Program-made: the position numbers and the translations under genes
Assembly (NCBI GenBank): GCA_002313325.1
Contig: DCBE01000046.1
Span: 1 to 23,088, forward strand
Direction of reading: 5' to 3'
Source of the DNA: Flavobacteriaceae bacterium UBA1115
Lineage (GTDB): Bacteria; Bacteroidota; Bacteroidia; Flavobacteriales; Flavobacteriaceae
DNA length: 23,088 bases
In this document: one piece after another, positions 7,477 to 15,175 of the stretch
How the letters are laid out: the number at the start of each line of letters is the position of its first letter
Position numbering within the stretch: position 1 is the stretch's first letter
Notes under the pieces: generated by a model
Told to the model about the DNA's origin: nothing
Databases searched by the model: none
What the model saw: only the letters and a program-made list of their open reading frames with translations

Positions 7477-9678
7477 ATGAAGCTACAGGTCGATGGCAAA
7501 GAGCTTGATTTAAAAGCCTCTTTAAAGAATTTTTTTGGTTTTAAAGAGTTCAGAGGATTACAAGAAGACGTTATAAAAAGTGTGCTCAACAAAGAGAACA
7601 CTTTTGTTATTATGCCCACTGGTGGAGGTAAGTCACTGTGTTATCAATTACCTGCACTTGTGCAACATGGAACAGCCATTGTGGTCTCACCACTCATTGC
7701 TTTAATGAAAAATCAGGTGGATGCTATTCGTGGCATTTCCAAAAACGATGGCATTGCGCACGTTTTAAACTCCTCTTTGAGTAAAACACAGGTCGAAATT
7801 GTTAAGCAAGACATCAGTTCGGGCTTGACCAAACTGTTGTATCTAGCGCCAGAGTCGCTAACAAAAGTAGATTATGTTGCTTTTTTACGCACGGTCCCCA
7901 TTAGTTTTTTAGCCATTGATGAAGCGCATTGTATTTCAGAATGGGGACACGATTTTAGGCCAGAGTATCGCAACCTCAAATCCATTATGCAACGCATAGG
8001 AGACAACATACCCATCATTGGATTGACAGCAACAGCAACTCCTAAAGTCCAAGAAGACATACTCAAGAACCTTAATATATCTGATGCCACAACATATTTG
8101 GCCTCCTTTAATAGGCCTAATCTGTTTTATGAAGTAAGACCAAAAACAGCGCAAGTAGATCGAGATATCATTTCTTTTGTAAAGAGCCACAAGGGCAAAT
8201 CTGGTATAGTCTACTGTTTGTCGCGCAAACGTGTAGAGGAATTGGCACAAATGCTTCAAGTTAATGGTGTTAATGCCTTGCCGTATCATGCAGGTTTAGA
8301 CACCAAACAAAGGGTTTACAACCAAGACTGTTTTCTCAATGAAGATTGCGACGTTATCGTTGCGACTATTGCTTTTGGTATGGGTATAGACAAGCCAGAC
8401 GTTCGCTTTGTTGTTCATCACGATATCCCTAAAAGTATTGAAAGTTATTACCAAGAAACAGGTCGTTCGGGTAGAGATGGAGGCGAAGGTCATTGCTTGG
8501 CCTTTTATGCCTACAAAGACATCGAGAAATTAGAGAAGTTTATGGCTGGAAAGCCACTTGCAGAACAGGAAGTTGGCTATGCTTTGTTGCAAGAAATGGT
8601 GGCTTATGCCGAAACTTCAATGTCTAGGCGTAAATTCATATTGCATTATTTTGGAGAGGAATTTGATGCGGTAAATGGTGCAGGTGCCGAAATGGATGAC
8701 AATGCACGAAACCCGAAGCCAAGAGTAGAAGCACAAAAAGAAGTTGAGGTCATTATTCAAACCATTAAAGATACCAACGAGCAGTATAAAATCAAGGAGT
8801 TGGTTCACATTATGGTTGGAAAAGAGACACCAATTTTGGTATCGCACCGCATTCAATCAAACTCCCTTTTTGGCGCAGGTAACTCCAATGATCAAGCCTA
8901 TTGGAAAGCCTTGCTATCACAGCTTTTAGTTGCGGGGTACCTTACCAAGGAAATTGAAACCTATGGTGTGATTAAGCTAAACGAAAAGAGCTTGTCTTTT
9001 TTAGAAAAACCGCACAGTTTTTTGATGACTGAAAATCATTTGTATGACAACAGCTTTGCTGTTGCTGCACCTGCTAGAACAGCCTCCTTTGAGTTAAAAC
9101 TTCAAAAAATGCTGATGAAACTTCGTAAAGAAGTTGCAAAAAAGTTTAAAGTTCCTCCTTATGCCGTGTTTGAAGAGTCATCAATTAATGATATGCTTGT
9201 TAAGTATCCCATAACTATTGAAGAGTTAAAGAACATTCATGGAGTGGGTGAGGGGAAAGCCAATAAATTCGGCAAACCCTTTATTGATTTAATTGACTCC
9301 TATGTCAAGGATAATGACATCACTAGACCCGAAGATTTAGTCATCAAAACCACGGGTGCAAATTCAGCGCTTAAACTGTTTATTATTCAAAATATCGATA
9401 GGAAGTTGCCAATTCGTGATATTGCAGATGCTAAAGGAATGGAACTTCCCAATTTTCTAGACCAACTGGAAACCATTGTTTTTGCTGGAACTAAAGTAAA
9501 TATCCAATACGCCATCGACGATCTTTTTGATGAGGAACAGCAAGATGAACTTCATGAATACTTCATGGAAGCGGAAAACAATGAAATACAAAAAGCCTTT
9601 CAGGAATTTGATGGTGAGTATGAAGAGGAAGATTTGCGTATTTTTAGAATTAAATTCATGAGTGAGGTGGCAAACTAA
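7477..9678 (+). CDS. recQ: ATP-dependent DNA helicase RecQ, without zinc-site cysteines
   Basis: RecQ is a 3'-5' DNA helicase acting in recombination and replication-fork repair. The 733 residues contain Walker A MPTGGGKS (46-53), DEAH (138-141) running into the aromatic-rich loop HCISEWGHDFRPEY, and motif VI QETGRSGRDG (326-335). They are followed by the RecQ-C-terminal winged-helix region (about 415-510) and an HRDC domain (about 535-610). The four cysteines that bind zinc in E. coli RecQ are all missing: SMSRR (381-385) and YFGEEFD (391-397) stand where C-RR and the C-x2-C-type cluster normally lie, and no cysteine occurs from about 376 to 450. The protein continues about 120 residues past HRDC with an uncharacterised, acidic-ended tail, against about 610 residues for E. 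coli RecQ. The ATG at 7477 is the only sensible start. Confidence 0.96.
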   Translation: MKLQVDGKELDLKASLKNFFGFKEFRGLQEDVIKSVLNKENTFVIMPTGGGKSLCYQLPALVQHGTAIVVSPLIALMKNQVDAIRGISKNDGIAHVLNSSLSKTQVEIVKQDISSGLTKLLYLAPESLTKVDYVAFLRTVPISFLAIDEAHCISEWGHDFRPEYRNLKSIMQRIGDNIPIIGLTATATPKVQEDILKNLNISDATTYLASFNRPNLFYEVRPKTAQVDRDIISFVKSHKGKSGIVYCLSRKRVEELAQMLQVNGVNALPYHAGLDTKQRVYNQDCFLNEDCDVIVATIAFGMGIDKPDVRFVVHHDIPKSIESYYQETGRSGRDGGEGHCLAFYAYKDIEKLEKFMAGKPLAEQEVGYALLQEMVAYAETSMSRRKFILHYFGEEFDAVNGAGAEMDDNARNPKPRVEAQKEVEVIIQTIKDTNEQYKIKELVHIMVGKETPILVSHRIQSNSLFGAGNSNDQAYWKALLSQLLVAGYLTKEIETYGVIKLNEKSLSFLEKPHSFLMTENHLYDNSFAVAAPARTASFELKLQKMLMKLRKEVAKKFKVPPYAVFEESSINDMLVKYPITIEELKNIHGVGEGKANKFGKPFIDLIDSYVKDNDITRPEDLVIKTTGANSALKLFIIQNIDRKLPIRDIADAKGMELPNFLDQLETIVFAGTKVNIQYAIDDLFDEEQQDELHEYFMEAENNEIQKAFQEFDGEYEEEDLRIFRIKFMSEVAN

Positions 9679-9718
9679 TCTTTTTATGTCTATATTTCGC
9701 AGGCATCAAAAAGCACTT

Positions 9719-10651
9719 ATGAAAGAAGGTATATTCGCTGTTTTAACAACACCAAAAGGACCAATCAAAATTCGTTTAACACACAAAGAAACGCCAGGTA
9801 CGGTTGGTAATTTTGTTGCGTTAGCCGAAGGAAATCTCGAGAATTCTCACAAGGCACACGGAAAGCCTTACTACGATGGTATAACTTTTCACCGTGTCAT
9901 AGAAAATTTTATGATCCAAGGCGGATGTCCCGAAGGTACTGGTGTTGGTGGCCCTGGTTATCAATTTGACGACGAGTTCCACCCAGACCTTAAACATGAC
10001 AAGCCTGGCGTTTTGTCTATGGCAAATTCTGGACCGGGTACCAATGGAAGTCAGTTTTTTATTACCCACAGCGAAACACCTTGGTTAGACGGAAAACACA
10101 CTGTTTTCGGATTTGTCATTGAAGGTCAAGATGTGGTTGATCAGATTGCGCAAGGGGATCTTATTGAATCTCTTATAATTGAACGCAATGGAGACGAAGC
10201 AGCAGCCTTTAATGCTGTTGAAACTTTTAGGGTTTTTGAAGGTAGTCGCGAACAACGTTTGCGTGAGGCAAAAGAAGAACAAGAAAAAGCACTTGAAAAA
10301 GTCGCTGCTGGTTTTGAAAAAACAGCTTCGGGACTGCGCTATCAGTTTATTCAACGCGGCGATGGTGTGGCTTCTGAAAAAGGGAAAACGGTTTCTGTTC
10401 ATTACAAAGGACAGCTCTTGGACGGAACTGTTTTTGATTCATCTTATAAGAGAAATCAACCCATTGAATTCAAGCTTGGAATAGGCCAAGTAATCCCTGG
10501 TTGGGACGAAGGCATTCAACTGTTATCGGTAGGGGACAAAGCACGTTTTGTTGTTCCTGGCGACTTAGGTTATGGCGCCAGGGGAGCAGGTGGTGTAATT
10601 CCTCCAGATGCTACCCTAATTTTTGACGTAGAATTGGTAGGCTTAAGTTAA
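9719..10651 (+). CDS. Dual-domain peptidyl-prolyl isomerase (cyclophilin-FKBP fusion)
   Basis: Both halves are prolyl cis-trans isomerases, which speed protein folding. The 310 residues hold a cyclophilin domain (about 1-165) with the active-site set Arg59 (FHRV), Phe64, Gln67 (FMIQGG), SQFFIT (111-116), Trp122 and His127. A charged, probably coiled-coil linker (about 175-200) follows. The C-terminal FKBP domain (about 205-310) carries Tyr229, Phe239-Asp240, Val258-Ile259, Trp262, Tyr285 and IPP (294-296), all the usual FK506-pocket residues. Both sites look intact. No signal peptide is seen from the ATG at 9719, so a cytoplasmic location is likely. The frame stays open to 9662 inside recQ, but the cyclophilin fold starts at MKEGIFAVL. 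TATATTTC at 9691-9698 could be a -7 box. It ends tail to tail with the redoxin gene, overlapping by 4 nt. Confidence 0.94.
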   Translation: MKEGIFAVLTTPKGPIKIRLTHKETPGTVGNFVALAEGNLENSHKAHGKPYYDGITFHRVIENFMIQGGCPEGTGVGGPGYQFDDEFHPDLKHDKPGVLSMANSGPGTNGSQFFITHSETPWLDGKHTVFGFVIEGQDVVDQIAQGDLIESLIIERNGDEAAAFNAVETFRVFEGSREQRLREAKEEQEKALEKVAAGFEKTASGLRYQFIQRGDGVASEKGKTVSVHYKGQLLDGTVFDSSYKRNQPIEFKLGIGQVIPGWDEGIQLLSVGDKARFVVPGDLGYGARGAGGVIPPDATLIFDVELVGLS

Positions 10652-11205
10652 ACTTTCCATTTTATATTACAACCCAGACTGGGTTTTTGAAGCGTTTCAA
10701 TGGTTTTTCCAGAGAGGAGTGCATCCATTGCGGCGCGCAGATCTTTTCCTGTTACAGGCAAATTATTTTTAGGTCTTGAACTGTCCATTTGACCGCGGTA
10801 TACCAAATTTTTTCTTCTATCAAAAAGATAAAAGTCTGGTGTACAAGCAGCATCATATTCTTTAGCTACGTCTTGACTTTCGTCATATAAATAGGGAAAG
10901 CTAAAGCTGTATTTTTCGGCTGTTTCTTTCATCAATGCCGGATCGTCGTCGGGATAGTTTACCACATCATTACTGGAAATGGCTACAAATTCAACACCCT
11001 TGTTTTGATACTCTTTGGCTATGGTAGTGATGCATTCCATCACATGGATGACATAAGGACAATGGTTGCATATAAACATCACAACGGTGCCATTTGCACC
11101 GCTGCTGTTATCAAAAGTATGTGTTTTGCCATCTATGGTATTGGGCAATGAAAAATTAGGTGCTTGGGTACCCAAGGCCAACATGTTTGAGGGAGTACGT
11201 GCCAT
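10648..11205 (-). CDS. Thioredoxin-fold (AhpC/TSA-Redoxin type) protein
   Basis: The 185-residue protein has a thioredoxin fold of the peroxiredoxin/redoxin superfamily. It starts with GTQAPNFSLPNTIDGK (12-27), has the redox motif C46-N-H-C49 in FICNHCPYV, and a cis-proline at Pro123 in ACTPDFYLFD. Paired cysteines in a CxxC suggest a thiol oxidoreductase rather than a classical peroxidase, but the substrate is unknown. No signal peptide is visible, so it is probably cytoplasmic. The ATG at 11203-11205 lies just after a TATTTTTG promoter-like box. Family assignment is firm; function is not. Confidence 0.9.
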   Translation of the reverse strand: MARTPSNMLALGTQAPNFSLPNTIDGKTHTFDNSSGANGTVVMFICNHCPYVIHVMECITTIAKEYQNKGVEFVAISSNDVVNYPDDDPALMKETAEKYSFSFPYLYDESQDVAKEYDAACTPDFYLFDRRKNLVYRGQMDSSRPKNNLPVTGKDLRAAMDALLSGKTIETLQKPSLGCNIKWKV

Positions 11206-11215
11206 TACTTTTTTT

Positions 11216-11223
11216 CAAAAATA
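11216..11223 (-). promoter_or_regulatory. Candidate -7 box for the redoxin gene
   Basis: The minus strand reads TATTTTTG, an exact TAnnTTTG match 10 nt before the ATG. The leader would be only a few nucleotides long. No clear -33 box was found. Confidence 0.4.
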
Positions 11224-11246
11224 GCGATAAAATATCATCGAATAAC

Positions 11247-11494
11247 CTAATCTCCTTTTTCCTTTTCGATAAAGGAAATGGATTCGGCGGAAAGCGATTG
11301 AAATTCCTCGAGGTGCTCTTTGCAGATAAAGATTTTGTGTTTGACCACGGCATTATTTGTCGGTGATTTTTTTGATTCTGTAATCACCAAGAACTAATCT
11401 TTGGCATTTGTTTCTTTAACATCAAAAAATAGTGCCTAGAGCCTGCTTGCAAGCAACCCCCTCTGACACTTTTTTGGTATTCAGTTTTGGACAC
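11247..11494 (-). pseudogene. Degraded DUF3276 (PUR-alpha-like nucleic-acid-binding) gene
   Basis: Three conceptual pieces read together resemble the small PUR-family DUF3276 proteins of Bacteroidota. From a possible GTG at 11494-11492 the frame encodes KTEYQKSVR, then GGCLQ, then AGSRHYF. Family members usually have VRAG without the GGCLQ, which suggests a 15-bp insertion. At 11424-11429 a run of six A (six T on the coding strand) is one short: restoring one base gives the expected YFFDVKETNAKD. The frame then meets TAG at 11396-11394 where a Tyr codon is expected, and continues with 48 sense codons (FLVITESKK..., VKHKIFICKE...) to a TAG at 11249-11247. This frame, and not an overlapping one, carries the family pattern. 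A TACTTTCG box (11521-11514) may be its old promoter. The family call rests on motif recognition, and sequencing error cannot be excluded from one read of the sequence. Confidence 0.75.
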
Positions 11495-11535
11495 AAATAA
11501 AGATTTGGCTTTACGAAAGTACAAATCTTTAGCTA

Positions 11536-13293
11536 TTAGATTTCTTTTTCTATGTGCTGTTCTTCGTAGAGTTCTTTATAGTATCCCGCTTTGCTGACAA
11601 GGTCTTTGTGTGTGCCATATTGGACTATTTCTCCGTCCAAGAGAATCAGAATATAATCAGCATTTTTTGCAGATGAAACTCGGTGGCAAACAATTATGGT
11701 GGATGTGTCCTTGTTGTTTTCCTTAAGCTTATTTAAAATCACCTCTTCTGTCTCCGTATCGACTGCTGAGAGGCAATCGTCTAGCAAAAGAATTTTAGGA
11801 TTTTTAATCAAGGCACGTGCAATGGATACCCGTTGCTTTTGACCGCCAGAGAGCGTAACCCCACGTTCTCCAAGCATGGTTTCATAGCCTGCTGTAAATT
11901 CTATAATATTTTTGTGTATGGCTGCTTGTTTTGCCGCTTTTTCAATTTCTTGTTTAGTTGCGTCGGGTTTGCCAAAGCGTATGTTGTGCGCTATGGTGTC
12001 TGAAAATAGAAAAGGTTGTTGCGGCACAACACCCATGATTTCACGAATATCTTTTTGTGCATATTCATCTAATGCGAAACCACCCAAAGACACTTTGCCA
12101 GAATGAGGCAAATAGGTTTTGGATAATAGCTGTAATAGTGTTGTTTTACCAGATCCTGTTGGGCCCATTACGGCTAGGGTTTTCCCTGACTCCAAGCTGA
12201 AGGATACGTCCTTGAGCGCTTGAATGCCGGTATCATCATACATAAAATTAACCTTTTCAAAACGTATGTCAAACTTCAATGGTTTTTTGTTTGCACTAAT
12301 GCCGTCTTGAATGTCAGGTTCTTGGCCCAAAAATTCGTTTATGCGTTTTTGGGAAGCTTCTGCTTGTTGCACGATGGAGGTTACCCAACCTACAGTTGCT
12401 ACGGGCCAGGTGAGCATGTTAACGTAAATAATAAATTCGGCTAAAACCCCCAGCTCAATTTGCCCATTAATGTATTGGTTTCCTCCAATAAAAATGACCA
12501 ACACATTACTGATACCAATCAGTAAAATCATCAGCGGGAAAAACCATGCTTGAACCTGTACCAATGACATGTTTTTGGTTTTACTTTCCTTTGATATAGC
12601 TGCCAACTCAAGGGTTCTATTTGTCTCGATCGCATAAGATTTAATAACATTGATTCCGCTAAAAGACTCTTGACTAAAAGTAGACAGCTTCGACAGCATT
12701 TGCTGTACTAGGGTGCTGCGTACGTGTATGGCCCTGCTCAGTCGGTATATAAGAAAAGATAAAATGGGAAGCGGTAAGAGCGTGTACAAGGTCAGTTTAG
12801 GAGCTACGCTTATCATATAGCTTATCACGATAACAAAAAGTGTCACCGTGTTGATGCTGTACATCATTGCTGGCCCTACATACATTCGCACACGAGATAC
12901 GTCTTCACTGATACGACTCATTAAGTCACCAACGCGGTTTTGCTTGTAGAAGCGCAAAGAAAGTTTTTGATAGTGGTTGTAGACATTGTTTTTTAGGTCA
13001 TATTCAATGTGCCTTGAAACATTGATGATGGTTTGGCGCATGCTAAAAGTGAATACTCCAGAAATAAGTGCTGCACCCAAAATTATCGCAATATTGGTTA
13101 AAAGCAGTCTTTTGATGCCGGTCAAATCTGTTTCTCCACTTCGCACAAACTGCTCGATGGCCGTAATCGAATCTCCGACAAGGCTAGGGGCCAGTACGGC
13201 AAACACACGTGAGGAAACAGTAAATAGCAATCCTAACAGTAATAGGAATTTATATTTCTTGATATAACGGTTAAGATATTGAAGAGCGCGCAA
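11536..13293 (-). CDS. ABC exporter, fused membrane and ATPase domains, with Asp at the catalytic Glu position
   Basis: This 585-residue half-transporter of the MsbA/MdlA type has a six-helix membrane domain (about 15-315) and a C-terminal nucleotide-binding domain with Walker A GPTGSGKT (377-384), Q-loop VVPQQPF (423-428), signature LSGGQ (481-485) and switch His537. The Walker B region is ILLLDD (501-506): the residue after the Walker B Asp is Asp506, where an active exporter normally has Glu. LLDDCLSAVD is typical of the degenerate subunit of heterodimeric exporters, yet no partner is adjacent. The substrate is unknown (lipid or drug export is possible). The start is a TTG at 13291-13293; an in-frame TAA lies two codons upstream and no nearby ATG fits the N-terminus. 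It is divergent from nusB. Confidence 0.92.
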   Translation of the reverse strand: MRALQYLNRYIKKYKFLLLLGLLFTVSSRVFAVLAPSLVGDSITAIEQFVRSGETDLTGIKRLLLTNIAIILGAALISGVFTFSMRQTIINVSRHIEYDLKNNVYNHYQKLSLRFYKQNRVGDLMSRISEDVSRVRMYVGPAMMYSINTVTLFVIVISYMISVAPKLTLYTLLPLPILSFLIYRLSRAIHVRSTLVQQMLSKLSTFSQESFSGINVIKSYAIETNRTLELAAISKESKTKNMSLVQVQAWFFPLMILLIGISNVLVIFIGGNQYINGQIELGVLAEFIIYVNMLTWPVATVGWVTSIVQQAEASQKRINEFLGQEPDIQDGISANKKPLKFDIRFEKVNFMYDDTGIQALKDVSFSLESGKTLAVMGPTGSGKTTLLQLLSKTYLPHSGKVSLGGFALDEYAQKDIREIMGVVPQQPFLFSDTIAHNIRFGKPDATKQEIEKAAKQAAIHKNIIEFTAGYETMLGERGVTLSGGQKQRVSIARALIKNPKILLLDDCLSAVDTETEEVILNKLKENNKDTSTIIVCHRVSSAKNADYILILLDGEIVQYGTHKDLVSKAGYYKELYEEQHIEKEI

Positions 13294-13366
13294 GTATTAT
13301 TTTTTACGAAGATAGGATTTTAGGTCTTTGCATCAAATCTTGTGTAGCATATCATTTAAAATCGCT

Positions 13367-13374
13367 TATTTTTG
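13367..13374 (+). promoter_or_regulatory. Candidate -7 box for nusB
   Basis: TATTTTTG matches TAnnTTTG exactly and lies 21 nt before the nusB ATG. A TTG at 13340-13342 is 24 nt upstream, slightly beyond the usual spacer. The box overlaps an in-frame TTG at 13372 and argues against using that codon as the start. Confidence 0.5.
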
Positions 13375-13395
13375 CGGGAACAAACGTTCTTATTC

Positions 13396-14328
13396 ATGAT
13401 TACACGTCGTCATTTACGTACCAAAGTCATGCAAGCATTATATGCGCAGCAACTTGACCCAACAGACAATCTTAAAACAGGCGAATCATGGATTTTAAAG
13501 AGCAGCCAGGATTTTTACCTCCTCTATATTACACTTCTTGATTTGTTCCGTGAGCTTCATGCTTGTGGATATGCCCTATACGATAAAAACACCAAGAAGC
13601 ACCTTCAGGAAGATGAAAATGAAACGAATCCCAAGTTTTTTAGCAACAAAGCGCTATTGGCACTGTGTAATAATGCCGTTTTAGCAGCACAAGTCAAAAA
13701 ACATAAACTAAAGTATTGGAAAAATCATGACGAATACGTGCGTTTGGTTTGGGATGAAATTACTGCTTCAACAATTTATGATGAATACTTGAAGACTGAA
13801 ACCACAAGCTTAGCGCAAGACCAAGATTTTTTGGTGCAGCTTTTCAGCAAGGTAATCGCTCCATTTAATCGCTTGGACGAGTTCATGGAAGAAGTCAATA
13901 TTTCTTGGGTCGACGATGCGCCGCTTGCCAATACGACAGTGCGAAACAGTTTGAAGCGTGTTGCTGAGATCGATGCCATAATCACTGTTTTGTATAAAGA
14001 CGACGAAGATCGGAAATTCTCACTGGAGCTTTTTAGAAAAGTGGTGCTCAATAAATCTGAACTTATTGAGGAAATCAAAGGACGAACGCCAAATTGGGAT
14101 CCGGATCGTATTGCTGAATTGGATTTCACCTTATTGCTCATGGCATTAGCCGAATTGTTTTATTTTCCTTCAATACCGGTTAATGTTACCATTAACGAAT
14201 ACTTGGAAATTTCGAAAGAATATGCCACCCCAAAAAGCAGCATGTTTATCAATGGTGTCCTGGACAATGTTGTAAAAGACATGACCAAGAAAAAACGCAT
14301 TCGCAAAAATGTACGTGGAATGCAGTAA
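13396..14328 (+). CDS. nusB: Transcription antitermination factor NusB, long form
   Basis: NusB with NusE (S10) binds boxA RNA and supports antitermination, chiefly of rRNA operons. The NusB signature is in the last third, about residues 225-295: NWDPDRIAELDFTLLLMALAE, split as 225-245, then NEYLEISKEY and FINGVLD. The N-terminus RRHLRTKVMQALYAQQ (4-19) is the usual first helix of NusB. The intervening region and total length of 310 residues far exceed the ~140 of E. coli NusB; the long form is usual in Bacteroidota. The ATG at 13396 is chosen: the open frame extends to a TTG at 13372, but that codon is part of a promoter-like box. It heads the nusB-DUF1573-yajC group, and an rRNA operon lies downstream in the same window. 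Confidence 0.94.
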   Translation: MITRRHLRTKVMQALYAQQLDPTDNLKTGESWILKSSQDFYLLYITLLDLFRELHACGYALYDKNTKKHLQEDENETNPKFFSNKALLALCNNAVLAAQVKKHKLKYWKNHDEYVRLVWDEITASTIYDEYLKTETTSLAQDQDFLVQLFSKVIAPFNRLDEFMEEVNISWVDDAPLANTTVRNSLKRVAEIDAIITVLYKDDEDRKFSLELFRKVVLNKSELIEEIKGRTPNWDPDRIAELDFTLLLMALAELFYFPSIPVNVTINEYLEISKEYATPKSSMFINGVLDNVVKDMTKKKRIRKNVRGMQ

Positions 14329-14334
14329 TATGTT

Positions 14335-14342
14335 TATTTTTG
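14335..14342 (+). promoter_or_regulatory. Candidate -7 box for the DUF1573-yajC pair
   Basis: TATTTTTG is an exact TAnnTTTG match in the short gap between nusB and the DUF1573 gene. It would give a leader of about 9 nt before the ATG at 14358. No good -33 box was seen. Confidence 0.4.
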
Positions 14343-14357
14343 GAAAAATTATATAAA

Positions 14358-14846
14358 ATGAAACTATTTGTTTTGGCAATATTTGCCTTATTTGTCTTGG
14401 GTTGCTCACAGACCGCCTCAAAAAAAGTGAAACAAGAAAATGTTGCAGAAGCTGCAGCAAAAATAGAAGCTAATGTAGATTTACCTGTAATGACGTTCGA
14501 TAGAACAGAGCACGATTTTGGCGCCATAAACGAGGGAGATGTTGTCGAAACTTCTTTTTCCTTTACCAATACAGGAAGCAGCGACCTTGTGATTTTGGAT
14601 GCGCGTGGTAGCTGTGGATGTACGGTTCCTGAATACCCAAAAAATACGCCAATCGCCCCCGGCGAAACAAGAGATGTAAAAGTAAAGTTTGATTCTGCCA
14701 ACAAGCCCGGCAACCAAACAAAAACGGTAACCTTAACTAACAATACCGAACGTGGTCGTGACATCATTCGTATCAAGACATTGGTTACTGCCGATCCTCT
14801 AAAAGAACAACAACGCCAAGCTATGCGTAACCAAATGAACCAATAA
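14358..14846 (+). CDS. DUF1573 domain lipoprotein
   Basis: The 162-residue protein begins with a hydrophobic signal peptide ending FVLGC, so Cys16 is the likely lipidated residue (a substrate for Lnt, also encoded here). The mature part holds one DUF1573 domain (about 45-140), an immunoglobulin-like beta fold: FDRTEHDFGAINEGD (47-61), TNTGSSDLVI (70-79) and the conserved GSCGCT (84-89), followed by P-x-x-P and G-E-T. The function of the domain is not established; an envelope location is inferred from the lipobox. The ATG at 14358 is used; the frame is open to a TTG at 14340 within a promoter-like box. Its TAA shares one base with the yajC start codon (TAATG), suggesting translational coupling. 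Confidence 0.9.
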   Translation: MKLFVLAIFALFVLGCSQTASKKVKQENVAEAAAKIEANVDLPVMTFDRTEHDFGAINEGDVVETSFSFTNTGSSDLVILDARGSCGCTVPEYPKNTPIAPGETRDVKVKFDSANKPGNQTKTVTLTNNTERGRDIIRIKTLVTADPLKEQQRQAMRNQMNQ

Positions 14847-15151
14847 TGATGCAAATTTTTCAAGCCACTGGTGGTGGTAACTTCACACTATTGATCCTCA
14901 TGTTTGGGATCATGTTTTTGTTTTTGATTTTGCCACAACAACGTAGAGCAAAAAGAGAGCGTAAGTTTAAAAACGAACTCAAAAAAGGAGATCTAGTTGT
15001 GACCAAAGGTGGAATTCATGGGAAGATTATTGAATTAAACGACAGTAACGATACTTGTGTTATTGAAACCATGGCAGGTAAGGTAAAAATGGAACGCAGC
15101 CTTATTTCGCATGAGATGAGCAAGCAACGGACAACCACCGCAAAAAAATAA
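14846..15151 (+). CDS. yajC: Preprotein translocase accessory subunit YajC
   Basis: YajC is a small inner-membrane protein associated with SecDF-YidC and the Sec holotranslocon. The 101 residues show one membrane helix (about 14-34), the positive stretch PQQRRAKRERK after it (35-45), and the conserved cytoplasmic beta domain GDLVVTKGGIHGKI (53-66) ending in a basic tail. Orientation and length match the family. The start overlaps the DUF1573 stop by one base; a second ATG follows at once (14849) and could equally be used. A SecA gene at the start of the window serves the same pathway but is on the other strand, 13 kb away. Confidence 0.95.
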   Translation: MMQIFQATGGGNFTLLILMFGIMFLFLILPQQRRAKRERKFKNELKKGDLVVTKGGIHGKIIELNDSNDTCVIETMAGKVKMERSLISHEMSKQRTTTAKK

Positions 15152-15175
15152 AATATATTAACTGTTTTTTCTTTT

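Noticed and set aside
9662..9718. Upstream extension of the isomerase frame into recQ
   Set aside because: The cyclophilin fold begins at MKEGIFAVL (9719), and a promoter-like TATATTTC lies within the extension.
11156..11353. 65-codon minus-strand frame starting MPWSNTKS
   Set aside because: It overlaps the redoxin start and is out of frame with the DUF3276-like remnant, which carries the family pattern.
13372..13395. TTG start for nusB eight codons upstream
   Set aside because: The TTG is part of a TATTTTTG -7 box, and the family N-terminus begins at the ATG at 13396.
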